From Opitutia bacterium (lineage in GTDB: Bacteria; Verrucomicrobiota; Verrucomicrobiia; Opitutales; Seribacteraceae): a stretch of 21,816 bases of DNA. Made by a program: the position numbers and the translations under genes. The stretch lies in NCBI GenBank assembly GCA_002692605.1, contig NZLE01000110.1, forward strand, positions 1-21,816, written 5' to 3'. Each line of letters begins with the position of its first letter. The stretch's first letter is position 1. Positions 6,316-15,000 of this stretch are shown piece by piece. The notes below the pieces were generated by a model. The model ran no database searches, was not told the DNA's origin, and worked only from the letters and a program-made list of their open reading frames with translations.

Positions 6316-7131
6316 GTGATTTGCAAAAGTTTTAAGGAAAAAGAAAGGATGCGTCGGGCCGGGCGCTCCGCCGCCACCATTCTGGACCGCCTCTGCTCTT
6401 TGGTCCGACCGGGTATGAGTACGCTTGAGGTGGATGAGGCGGGCGGGCAATTGATGAAGGACATGGGAGTGAAAAGTGCATGCAAGGGCTACCGTTCCGG
6501 CCATCGCGTCTTCCCTTCCTACACTTGCCTTTCGGTGAATGACGAGGTGGTCCATGGGATTGGGGTGGAAGAGAGGATTTTGAAGGATGGGGACGTGATC
6601 TCGGTGGACGTTTGCATTCGGGAGGATGGGATGATCGGAGACAATTGCCGGACCATTGGGGTGGGGCGGATCAGTCCCGAAGTCGAAAAGCTTCTCAAAG
6701 TCACGGAGGAATCTCTTTTCAAGGGCATGGCTCAGGCTTTGCATAAGAACCGAGTGGGAGACGTCTCTGAAGCGGTACAAAAGCATGTCGAGGCAGCCGG
6801 TTTCGCGGTGATCACCAATTTCGTGGGCCACGGCGTGGGTCGTTCCCTGCATGAAGATCCGCAAATCCCAAACTTTGGAAAAGCCGGAACCGGACCAAAG
6901 TTTCGCAAGGGCATGGCGATTTGCATCGAACCCATGGTGAACATGCGCAACCCTCAAATTCGGATGGCCAAGGATGGTTGGACGGCTTTGGCGGTCGATG
7001 GAATGCCTTCGGCTCATTTTGAACACACTCTTCTGGTGGATGACGACGTTCCGGAGATTCTCACCATTCCCGACGGATGCGGAGAGGCGGAGCAGTACTT
7101 CTCCGAGAAGCTTTCCGCCTTTGCCGCCTAA
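6316..7131 (+). CDS. map: Methionine aminopeptidase, type I
   Basis: Removes N-terminal methionine from new proteins in the cytosol. The 271-residue protein has the pita-bread fold motifs and all metal ligands: H80 (EVVHGI), D98 (VISVDVC), D109 (MIGDN), H172 (VGHGVGR), E205 (CIEPMVN) and E236 (HFEHTLLV), plus H179 in LHEDP. There is no N-terminal zinc-binding extension. The segment before H80 (C56 to C71) is about four residues longer than in E. coli and has Phe66 where Tyr65 of the E. coli enzyme lines up. The start is GTG at 6316: a TGA sits two codons upstream, and the encoded ICKSFKEKERMRRAG matches the family's N-terminus. No Shine-Dalgarno sequence is seen. A 72-nt gap separates it from the transporter. 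Confidence 0.95.
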   Translation: MICKSFKEKERMRRAGRSAATILDRLCSLVRPGMSTLEVDEAGGQLMKDMGVKSACKGYRSGHRVFPSYTCLSVNDEVVHGIGVEERILKDGDVISVDVCIREDGMIGDNCRTIGVGRISPEVEKLLKVTEESLFKGMAQALHKNRVGDVSEAVQKHVEAAGFAVITNFVGHGVGRSLHEDPQIPNFGKAGTGPKFRKGMAICIEPMVNMRNPQIRMAKDGWTALAVDGMPSAHFEHTLLVDDDVPEILTIPDGCGEAEQYFSEKLSAFAA

Positions 7132-7145
7132 GATTTTTTTCGGCG

Positions 7146-8012
7146 ATGCTCAAGACTCTTGCGGATAACGTTTTTTCCTTCGACGTGGAGTGGATTCCGG
7201 ATCCCCAGTCGGGTCGCATTCTGCATGGCGTTTCCCCGGGGGACGACCCTGAGAGTATCAGGGAGGCTTTCGAATCACTCTGGAGCGCTGCCCGTAAGGA
7301 AGGTGACCCCGCTGACTATCAGCCCTATCTAAAGACCATACTCTGCCGAATCGTGTCGTTGGCGGGTATTCTCAGGGAGAGAGTGCCGGGAGGCGAGGTT
7401 AACCTGAAACTTGTTTCCCTGCCGGTGGATCCCGGGGATCCCAGCAAGAGTGGGGAAGCGGTGATCCTATCGAGTTTCATGAAGTCGGTGGGACGCAGGA
7501 AACCTCAGTTGGTTGGGTTCAATTCCGCCCAGGCGGACGTGCCTATTATCGTACAGCGAGCCATTGTTCACGGTCTCGCGGGTATGGGTTTTTCGGAACG
7601 TCCGGCCAAACCGTGGGAAGGAGTGGATTATTTTGATGCCCGCAATTCCGAATACAACGTCGATTTGGCGGATGCTCTTGGGCAATTTCGCGACCGTCCC
7701 TCCTTGCACCAGGCTGCAACGCTAAGCGGGATTCCGGGGAAGATCGAGGTGAGTGGGGATTCGGTCGCGGAGATGTGGTTGCAGGGTAAGCTTCGCGAGA
7801 TCGTCGCCTACAACGAGTTCGATGCCTTCACCACCCATCTCCTATGGGCTCGGGTAGCTCATTTTTCCGGCTTGTTGGGTTCCGAGCAATACGAACGTGA
7901 GCAGGAGCTCGTGCGTCTCTTGCTTGAAGAGGAGATCTCTGCGGGCAAGACCCACTTGGAGAAATTCGTCGCCGAATGGGATCGCTTGCTGGAACTGACT
8001 GGGCAGTCCTAG
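7146..8012 (+). CDS. Predicted 3'-5' exonuclease, PolB-like DEDDy family
   Basis: The 288-residue protein fits the family of predicted exonucleases related to the proofreading domain of PolB polymerases (DNA_pol_B_exo2). Exo I is VFSFDVEWIPD with D13 and E15. Exo II is QLVGFNSAQADVPII with D131. DYFDARNSEYNVDLADALGQ and LSGIPGKIEVSGDSV follow, and Exo III is IVAYNEFDAFTTHLLWAR with Y222 and D226. It probably degrades single-stranded DNA or RNA ends; the biological role of the family is poorly defined. ATG 7146 is chosen because the 23 residues upstream are map in another frame and the family starts just before Exo I. The gene lies 14 nt after map, so the two are probably co-transcribed. The residues after Exo III (about 240-288) form a charged helical tail. 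Confidence 0.82.
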   Translation: MLKTLADNVFSFDVEWIPDPQSGRILHGVSPGDDPESIREAFESLWSAARKEGDPADYQPYLKTILCRIVSLAGILRERVPGGEVNLKLVSLPVDPGDPSKSGEAVILSSFMKSVGRRKPQLVGFNSAQADVPIIVQRAIVHGLAGMGFSERPAKPWEGVDYFDARNSEYNVDLADALGQFRDRPSLHQAATLSGIPGKIEVSGDSVAEMWLQGKLREIVAYNEFDAFTTHLLWARVAHFSGLLGSEQYEREQELVRLLLEEEISAGKTHLEKFVAEWDRLLELTGQS

Positions 8013-8018
8013 TCCGCA

Positions 8019-8050
8019 GAATCCTCGTTTTGGATTCCTTGTTTTTATTT
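8019..8050 (+). terminator. Possible intrinsic terminator after the exonuclease gene
   Basis: GAATCC (8019-8024) and GGATTC (8032-8037) form a perfect 6-bp inverted repeat with a 7-nt loop, followed by a T-rich run CTTGTTTTTATTT. It starts seven bases after the stop codon. The stem is short and only half G/C, so efficiency may be low. It separates the map/exonuclease genes from the MoxR cluster. Confidence 0.45.
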
Positions 8051-8110
8051 GGGTAGTCGATGCAAGGAATGTTTGCCTAGGTAACTGATTCTCTACACAC
8101 TAATACCTTT
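8051..8110 (+). other. Leader region upstream of the MoxR cluster
   Basis: This AT-richer stretch is the only candidate promoter space for the nine-gene cluster. TTGCCT (8073-8078) could be a -35, but the best -10-like element TACACA (8094-8099) lies at only 15 bp and matches poorly, so I do not call a promoter. There is no Shine-Dalgarno sequence before the ATG at 8111; the bases before it are TAATACCTTT. Confidence 0.3.
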
Positions 8111-9106
8111 ATGAATACACAGGAACATGCCGAGGAAGCCTTAGGGCAACTGAATGAAACGCGCGAGCGACTGCTTGCGGAAATCCGCAAGGGAATCATC
8201 GGTCAGGAGGAAGTCATCGAACACCTTCTGATCACACTCCTCGCACGGGGGCATTGTTTGCTTACGGGTATTCCCGGTTTGGGTAAGACCCTGTTGGTGA
8301 AAACCCTATCCAAATCCTTAAGTCTCGGTTTTAAGCGCATCCAATTCACTCCCGATCTCATGCCTGCGGACGTGGTTGGTTCGGAGGTGGTGGATGAGGA
8401 TCCGTCCTCTGGAGCGAAAAGCTTTCGTTTCGCTCCGGGTCCGATTTTTTCGAATGTGGTTTTGGCCGATGAGATCAACCGGACTCCTCCCAAAACTCAG
8501 GCTGCCTTGCTTGAGGCAATGGAGGAAAGACAAGTCACCGTATCCGGGCAAACCTACCTGCTGGATGCGCCATTTTTCGTTTTGGCGACCCAGAATCCCA
8601 TCGAGTTGGAAGGAACCTATCCTTTGCCTGAGGCCCAACTTGACCGCTTTCTGCTCAACCCGGTGATCCAATACCTTTCCCAGGAAGACGAAATCAAGAT
8701 GGTGGGCGAAACCACCGGTGTCGATCGGGTGGAACCGGAAGCCGTGCTGACGGGTGAGAATATCCTGACTCTTCAAGGATTGACTCGGCAAATCCCCGCT
8801 CCAGAAGAGGTGGTTGCCTACGCGGTAAGGCTAGTCGCCGCCACGCGTCCCGAGGATCAGAGTTGCGACGAGTGGACTCGCAAGCGAGTTCGCTGGGGGG
8901 CTGGTTCACGGGGTTCGCAAGCCCTGATTCTCGCAGCCAAGGCCAAAGCTTTGCTTGCGGGGCGCCCCAACGCTTCCAGAGAGGACGTCAAAAGCATTGC
9001 CAAAACCGCCCTGCGCCATCGTGTACTTCCCAGTTTCTTCGCCGAATCGGAAGGCTTGGGAGCCGATCAGGTGATTGATCATTTGATCGAAACGGTTTCG
9101 GTCTAG
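8111..9106 (+). CDS. MoxR-family AAA+ ATPase
   Basis: A 331-residue cytosolic ATPase of the MoxR type, thought to act as a chaperone-like remodeller of VWA-domain partners. Seen: IGQEEVIEHLL; Walker A GIPGLGKT (53-60); the GFKRIQFTPDLMPADVVGSE insert region; Walker B VVLADEIN with D120 and E121; ALLEAMEERQVTV; sensor 1 ATQNPIELEGTYPLPEAQLDRF; and a C-terminal lid with RWGAGSRGSQALILAAKA. All catalytic elements are intact. The first 20 residues are a polar helix. It is the first gene of the cluster and is followed after 11 nt by the DUF58 gene, the usual MoxR partner. Confidence 0.95.
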   Translation: MNTQEHAEEALGQLNETRERLLAEIRKGIIGQEEVIEHLLITLLARGHCLLTGIPGLGKTLLVKTLSKSLSLGFKRIQFTPDLMPADVVGSEVVDEDPSSGAKSFRFAPGPIFSNVVLADEINRTPPKTQAALLEAMEERQVTVSGQTYLLDAPFFVLATQNPIELEGTYPLPEAQLDRFLLNPVIQYLSQEDEIKMVGETTGVDRVEPEAVLTGENILTLQGLTRQIPAPEEVVAYAVRLVAATRPEDQSCDEWTRKRVRWGAGSRGSQALILAAKAKALLAGRPNASREDVKSIAKTALRHRVLPSFFAESEGLGADQVIDHLIETVSV

Positions 9107-9113
9107 GAAAGGA
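9105..9113 (+). promoter_or_regulatory. Ribosome binding site supporting a TTG start
   Basis: AGGAAAGGA overlaps the MoxR stop codon and ends 4 nt before the TTG at 9118. It is one of the few clear Shine-Dalgarno sequences in the window and is the reason for accepting the TTG start of the DUF58 gene. Confidence 0.65.
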
Positions 9114-9117
9114 TTCG

Positions 9118-10023
9118 TTGAAACAAGCCGCGGAAAGTTCGCTGCTCGACCCTGGGCATTTGTCCAAGATTGAGGATTATGCCTTACTTGCCAGGGTGGT
9201 TGTGGACGGAGCCTTGAACGGCATTCATAGAAGTTTGAGGCAAGGTCGCGGAACCGAGTTTTTCCAATACCGTTCCTACGAACGGGGGGAGGATTTGAAG
9301 GTGGTGGATTGGAAAGTGTACGCCAAGCGCAACGAATTGGTGGCCAAGACTTTTCAGGAAGATACGAATTTCAGCGTCTTTCTGGTAATCGACGCAAGCG
9401 CCTCAATGGCATACTCGGGAGAGCGAGCCGCTTGTTCCAAACTGCGCTATGCTTCGATGTTGGCTTCCTGCTTTGCCTATCTGGCGCACCGTCAAGGTGA
9501 CCGGGTCGGTCTTTTTGCATACGGGGATGAAGTTCGTCAATGGGTGCGTCCCTCTTCCGGGAGCGGGCACCTGAATCGAATTCTTCGGGCAATCGGATCT
9601 TTGAAGGCGGAAGGACGCAATCAGCACGAGCGATGCTGGGATCAATTGTCCGCGGTCTTGCCGGGTCGTTCGATGGTGGTCTTTATGTCGGATTTTTTGG
9701 AGGCGGAGGATACGCTGCCCGACCGATTGCGGTTTTCTCTTTCCGCTCATTACGAATCCCTTTGCATGCAGGTCTTGGACCCCGATGAGATTGACTTGCC
9801 GGACGCCGAGGCGATGCGTTTTCGGGAAATGGAAGGAGAGAGGGAAATTTCCACCTCTCCCAAGGTAATTTCTGAGGATTACCGAAAGGATATGTTGGGT
9901 TTTCAGGAAAAACTGCAGGAGAATCTGGCCATGGTCTCTGCAGAATTCGAAACCTTTTTCACCAACCAAGACTTGGGACACGCTCTGCGTCGCTATCTTG
10001 GTATGAGGAATCGTTTGTCGTGA
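9118..10023 (+). CDS. DUF58 protein (VWA-like), MoxR partner
   Basis: A 301-residue soluble protein with no transmembrane segment. The DUF58 core signature is present: GTEFFQYRSYERGEDLKVVD, then WKVYAKRNELVAKTF (about 45-78). A VWA-type domain follows with the MIDAS motif VIDASASM (D92, S94, S96) and VVFMSDFLEAED as the later acidic loop. DUF58 proteins are regularly encoded next to MoxR ATPases, and the usual inference is that MoxR acts on or with them. The start is TTG at 9118, with AGGAAAGGA just upstream. The C-terminal 60 residues (SPKVISEDYRKDML onward) are helical and include FFTNQDLGHALRRYL, which is typical for the family's end. It is followed after 16 nt by the BatA-like gene. Confidence 0.92.
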   Translation: MKQAAESSLLDPGHLSKIEDYALLARVVVDGALNGIHRSLRQGRGTEFFQYRSYERGEDLKVVDWKVYAKRNELVAKTFQEDTNFSVFLVIDASASMAYSGERAACSKLRYASMLASCFAYLAHRQGDRVGLFAYGDEVRQWVRPSSGSGHLNRILRAIGSLKAEGRNQHERCWDQLSAVLPGRSMVVFMSDFLEAEDTLPDRLRFSLSAHYESLCMQVLDPDEIDLPDAEAMRFREMEGEREISTSPKVISEDYRKDMLGFQEKLQENLAMVSAEFETFFTNQDLGHALRRYLGMRNRLS

Positions 10024-10039
10024 GCCACTCTTTACTTTA

Positions 10040-12037
10040 ATGATTGAATTTGCACAACCGGGCGCTCTTTGGACTGCTCTAGCCATTGGTTTGCCGATCT
10101 TGGCTCATATGGCTTATCGCCGAGTTTCGCAAAGGCATCCGTTCCCGTCACTTCGTTTTATTCGCCCCTCCCGCATTCCCCGAACCGGTCGAAAGACTCC
10201 AACCGATCTCCCTCTGCTTTTCTTGCGAATCTTACTTTTTTTGATTTTGGCTTTGCTTTTGGCCGATCCTCACTGGAAAACGGATTCTTCCGCTGCTGGT
10301 GGCGAGGTCAGCAAAGAGACGCTTTTCGCCTTGGACCTGAGCCCGAGTATGGCGGGTTGGTCGGCTTTGGACGAAGCCAAGGGCATCCTCGAGAAACGAA
10401 TCGACGAGACTCAGGGAAGGAGCGGTTTGCTTACCTTTGGCGCGGAAGTCATGGATGAATGGCCCATTGGTTCGAAATCAGATGACCTGAAGGATGCGTT
10501 GGCCGAAGTGGCTCACGATTGGCGTAAGGGTGACCCACAGGGAATGCTTGAACGAGTGACCGGCCTTTTCGGGAGTTCGGCAGCTTCCAAGCGCTTGGTG
10601 GTGGTGAGTGATTTTCAGCAGTCCGATTGGCAGACGGCTTGGCGGGATTTTTCGCAAACGGGTATCGAACTGGAATGGATACGGGTCGGAAGAGGAGATG
10701 CAGAGATCGGACGCGAGGGAAACCGTGCGATTGTCGAGGCACGGGCTGTGCCTGCAGGACCTGATAAACTTCGAGTCTGGGTGGTGGCCCGAAACTGGGA
10801 GGACCGGGAAATGGAGGAGAATTTGACTCTTTTTGCCGGTGGTGAGGAACGCGAAAGCCAAAGGATCATCCTCTCCCCGCGTGGCTCGACTCAAGCTCAA
10901 TTCATGCTTTCCGCCGGAGATTTTTCCAAAGCGGTGGTCCGTTTGGGTTCGAGCGATTCCTTTGCCTTGGATAATGAGCGGGCAATTTGGTTAAAGGCTC
11001 CGCCTGCCCGTCGGTTCGGGTTTTGGTCGGAGAACCCCGATCACGCGCTGACCAAAGAGGAACTGGCTTTTCTCAATTCGGTTATGCTGAGCATGGGTGA
11101 TCAAGGGTGGAATCGTTGGGAATCCGATCAGGACCAAGCGGATGGGTTGAGATTGGGTGACGACCAGTCGAGTTTGGAATTCCTTTTGGTTCTGGGCTTG
11201 GATTCATGGTTCGAGCAAGAGGATCTTGCCCCAGGTTTGAAGGCTCATCTCGAAAAGGGAGGTGTGGCGCTGGTTACGCCCGGGGATCGCTTTTCCTCAA
11301 CCTCTTCGATCCTCAAGCAATCCGGCCTGATGGATTTTTCCTTTCTGCGGGTTGCGGGCGCCGCATCCTTAAATTCCAAGCCTTTTCGCATTGCCGCTCT
11401 CGAGCAAGGTGGATCCTTGGATGAAATCTTTCAGGGCAAGTCGGCCCGTGATCTTTACCTAACCTCGATTCGCCGGTTCGGAATTCTCCGGAAATTGGGT
11501 GATAAACTGGAAGTTCCGCTGAAGGATCGGGAGGGTAGACCTTTGGCTCTTCTTCGAACCTATGAAAGCGGGGGGCGATTGATTTTCCTGCCTTTCCGCT
11601 TGGCTTCGAGTTGGACCGATCTGCCTTTGAGAAATTCCTTTCTTCCCCTTTTGGCCGAACTTTCCCGAACGGGAGAAACGTTGGCTGGAAAACGAGCTTG
11701 GCCGGTTCTTGAACCGGGTGATACCTATTCCTCAACGGAGGAATTCGTCGCTCGTCAACCGGGGGTTTTCCGTTCGGGCGAAGAATGGTTGGAGGTCATT
11801 TTATCTCCATCCGAATCATCGCCCGACGCCCTGAAAATCGATGATTTGAAACAATCGTTCGGTGGAGGAGGAAAACCTTTGCCAATCCAAGTTGAGGCCG
11901 CAGGTCTCGGAGATGCCGCAAGGGAGTCTTTGTGGTTGTGGTTTGTCATCGCGGCCACCATCCTCTTAGTTGTGGAAATGATCTGGTCACGACCCAAAAT
12001 CGAAAACCCCGAAGGAAACCCTGCGACCCATGCCTGA
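10040..12037 (+). CDS. BatA-like membrane protein with VWA domain
   Basis: The 665-residue protein opens with the BatA N-terminal domain: FAQPGALWTALAIGLPILAH as the first membrane helix, HPFPSLRFIRPS in the loop, then TDLPLLFLRILLFLILALLL as the second helix (about 55-74). Next is a VWA domain with MIDAS LFALDLSPSM (D99, S101, S103) and LVVVSDFQQSDW. The long remainder is periplasmic, with beta-rich segments and a possible glutamine-amidotransferase-like region around SSLEFLLVLGLDSWFEQ and GGVALVTPGDRFSS. A last helix (SLWLWFVIAATILLVVEM) returns the C-terminus to the cytosol. Proteins of this build were called aerotolerance proteins in Bacteroides, but that role is not established generally. 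The gene's last 8 nt overlap the DUF4175 gene. Confidence 0.88.
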   Translation: MIEFAQPGALWTALAIGLPILAHMAYRRVSQRHPFPSLRFIRPSRIPRTGRKTPTDLPLLFLRILLFLILALLLADPHWKTDSSAAGGEVSKETLFALDLSPSMAGWSALDEAKGILEKRIDETQGRSGLLTFGAEVMDEWPIGSKSDDLKDALAEVAHDWRKGDPQGMLERVTGLFGSSAASKRLVVVSDFQQSDWQTAWRDFSQTGIELEWIRVGRGDAEIGREGNRAIVEARAVPAGPDKLRVWVVARNWEDREMEENLTLFAGGEERESQRIILSPRGSTQAQFMLSAGDFSKAVVRLGSSDSFALDNERAIWLKAPPARRFGFWSENPDHALTKEELAFLNSVMLSMGDQGWNRWESDQDQADGLRLGDDQSSLEFLLVLGLDSWFEQEDLAPGLKAHLEKGGVALVTPGDRFSSTSSILKQSGLMDFSFLRVAGAASLNSKPFRIAALEQGGSLDEIFQGKSARDLYLTSIRRFGILRKLGDKLEVPLKDREGRPLALLRTYESGGRLIFLPFRLASSWTDLPLRNSFLPLLAELSRTGETLAGKRAWPVLEPGDTYSSTEEFVARQPGVFRSGEEWLEVILSPSESSPDALKIDDLKQSFGGGGKPLPIQVEAAGLGDAARESLWLWFVIAATILLVVEMIWSRPKIENPEGNPATHA

Positions 12038-15000
12038 ATTTCTTCGTAGATTGCGCCGCGAGGCTATGCTTTTTCTTTTTTCCCGAAGCATGCTTGCCCT
12101 GATCGGTGGTTTGCTGCTTTGGCCCATTTTGGTTTTGGCGGTGGATGCCTACGATTTGTTTTTTCCGATTCTCGAACAGGATGCTCTTTTCTGGGTCGTT
12201 GGAGCACTCGGTTTGAGCGTGCTTTCCCTTCTTCTGGCTTTGGGTTATTTTCTGCGTAAGACTCCAAGCTCGGCTGAAATGGCCCGTCAGGTTGAAGAGG
12301 CCAACCCCGATCTTTTGGATACTCTGAACTGCGCCGTTGAATTGGAAGGAAAATCAAAGACTACGGAGTTGTCCTTTATGGAGAAACGGGTTCTCGCAGT
12401 CACCGAAGAAAAGGCGAAGCAACTTGCCTGGGGCAGGGGAACCCGTCCAGGTTCCACATACTGGGTTTCCCTTTTGATTGGTTTGATCATGGGAGGAGCG
12501 CTAAGCGGTTGGTCCATGGGGTCCAGTCCGGTGCTCAAGGCTTTCGATTCCATGTCCGAGGAACCCGGGCTTTCCGTGTTCACCACCAAGACCGGTTCTG
12601 CTCAAGCATCGACTTATGAAGCAAGCGCCGAATTCTCGAGAGGCACGGACGTTTCGGTTTTTGCTGACGTTACCCGTGGGCACAGAGGAAGTAAATACGC
12701 ATTCATTGAGTTCGTGGAAGAGGGAGAAACCGTTCGTATGGATATGCTCTCCACGCCAATCATGGGGCGTTTCGAATTTGTGGTTCCCGCGCTACGAGAT
12801 GATTTCAAGTACCGTGTGTCCACTCCCAGCATCGAGGGCGACTGGCATCGTTTGACTCCCTACGACCCGCCTTCCCTGACCAGCGCCAAGTGGAAGGTCA
12901 AGCCTCCGGCTTATCTGCGGCAGGACAACATCGAGCATGAGGGTTTCGGATATCTCCGGGTTCCAGAGGGCAGTGAAATTACCTTGCAGTTGGAAGTTGG
13001 GACCTTACCCGAGCGAGTCCAAGCCGTGCTTCGAGGAAGCGATGGTAACCGAACGCTGACTCAAGTTGCGAGTCAGACCTTCGAGCACCGGTTCGTTCTG
13101 ATCGAGGAATGGAGCGGATTGGTTGAACTGTCCGACTCGGAAAAACCGGATCGCGACCCCATCGCCTACGATGAAGTGGTCTTGTCTCCGATTCCCGACG
13201 AACCTCCATTGGTGGAAATCACCGAACCCGCGAAGGATCTTCAATTGCCTGCGGACGCCCAGTTCCTTCTGGAAGTTTATGCGTCCGACGACCACGGTGT
13301 GGCTGACGTTCGGATCAACGTTTCCCATGCCGGAAAACAAGAGGAAGAGACTATCTTCGTGGAACCGGAGGAAAGGGAGAAGAGCCTGGCTTACGTCTTC
13401 GATCTTAACGAACGGGCCTTGGCGGTTGGAGACGTTATCACCTACATGGCTTTGGCGGTGGATAACAAGGAGCCCGAGGGTCAGATCGCCCGCTCCGAGA
13501 TTTACTTCATCGAAGTTCTTCCACCCGAGGGTAACTCCACCGAAAACGAAGGGGATGGCGAGGGAGAAATGGAGTCCAAGGAAATTCCCGTTCGCGACTT
13601 CATCAACAAGACGAAGAAGATCATTCGTTCGACCTATGATGGGATGTTGGAACGAGATGAGGTTCTGAAAGAGAGGGCTTCGCTTGCGATTGCCGCAGAT
13701 GCTCTGGGTCTGAAGCACCAAATGACCAAGGTCTATGATGAGAATGAAGGAGCCTTTCCGATCCAAGATGGGATTGATTTGGGTGAGTTGCTCAATGAAG
13801 CGACCTATCATATCGAACAAACGGAGATTTACGCCGGCGATCTGATGCTCGAGGATTCCCTCGAGCCTTCGGAGAAAACCCTGCGTAAGCTGGTGCAGTT
13901 GTACGCCTTGCTTCGCAAGATGCAAAAGCAGAAGTCCAAGGGGAAGGGGAAACCTCAGGAGCAAAGCGAAACCAGTGACGAATCGGAACCGCAGGAGCAA
14001 GCGGAGGAAAGCGAAAGCTTGGCCGAGCAACTGGAGGATTTGGGTAAGGATTTGAAGAAACTGGAGGAACTTCAGGATAGGCAAAAGGATTTGAATGCGG
14101 AGATTGGAAGGTCTGCCGGTTCCGGAGCGAAAGGAGAGCGTAACCAGCGCTCGTCCCAGGAACAGGAGGGAATTCGTAGGGACTTGGAGGAAATTCGGGA
14201 AGATTGGTACGATCGATCGGGTAAGCTCGGTGAGGTCGCCAACTTGGATTTGGCCGGCGATGAAATGAAGGATTCGGCCGGTGATCTCAGGCGGGACGAC
14301 CCGCGCGGCGCTCAACCGCACGGAGACTTGGCCGCCGAAGCCTTGGGTGATGCGATTTCCCAAGTGGAGGGAAAAATGGCCGGTTTGGCCTCTCGTATGG
14401 TCGACCAACTGAGCGACCGGGCCGAAGGGTTGGCTCAGCGTCAGGGAGATTTGGCCGAAGAAACCGAAAGAGCTTCTCCGGGGCAGGGTGAGTCTCTGAA
14501 AAACCTGCAGGACGAATTGAATGAGGAACTGAAGGATTTCCTTGAGCAAATGGATCAAACCGCCCGCTCCCTTGGGAATTTTAACGAGAACGCGATGGAA
14601 GATCTCTTGGAAAGCGCTCGCGAATCCCGCGAAGGCGGACTTGAAAGCTCCGGCAAACGAGCCTCGAATTCTCTGCTTTACGAGGCTTTTCCGCAAGCCA
14701 AACGGGAAGAGGAAAAGGTGGAGCGGAACTTGGAGGATTTGCAGGAGGATATGGAGGGAGTTGCCGACAAGTTGCGTAACCTTGGAAATCAGGCTTTGCA
14801 GGAACTGGTGGAGAACCTCATGCGAATGCAGCAGGAGTTGCCGGGCATGGGGGAAGAGGAAATGAGGCAAAGTTCTTCCGAAATTGCGGACTCCTTGGGT
14901 GCCTTGAAGAATTCGGACGAGCATGAGCGGTTGCAGAACGTAACTCGCTTTTTCGAACAACTTGCGATCAGTGAGGACCCGCTTGGGTCGAAGTCCATGG

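Noticed and set aside
8073..8099. TTGCCT and TACACA as a promoter for the MoxR cluster
   Set aside because: The spacer is only 15 bp and the -10 match is poor; too weak to list as a promoter.
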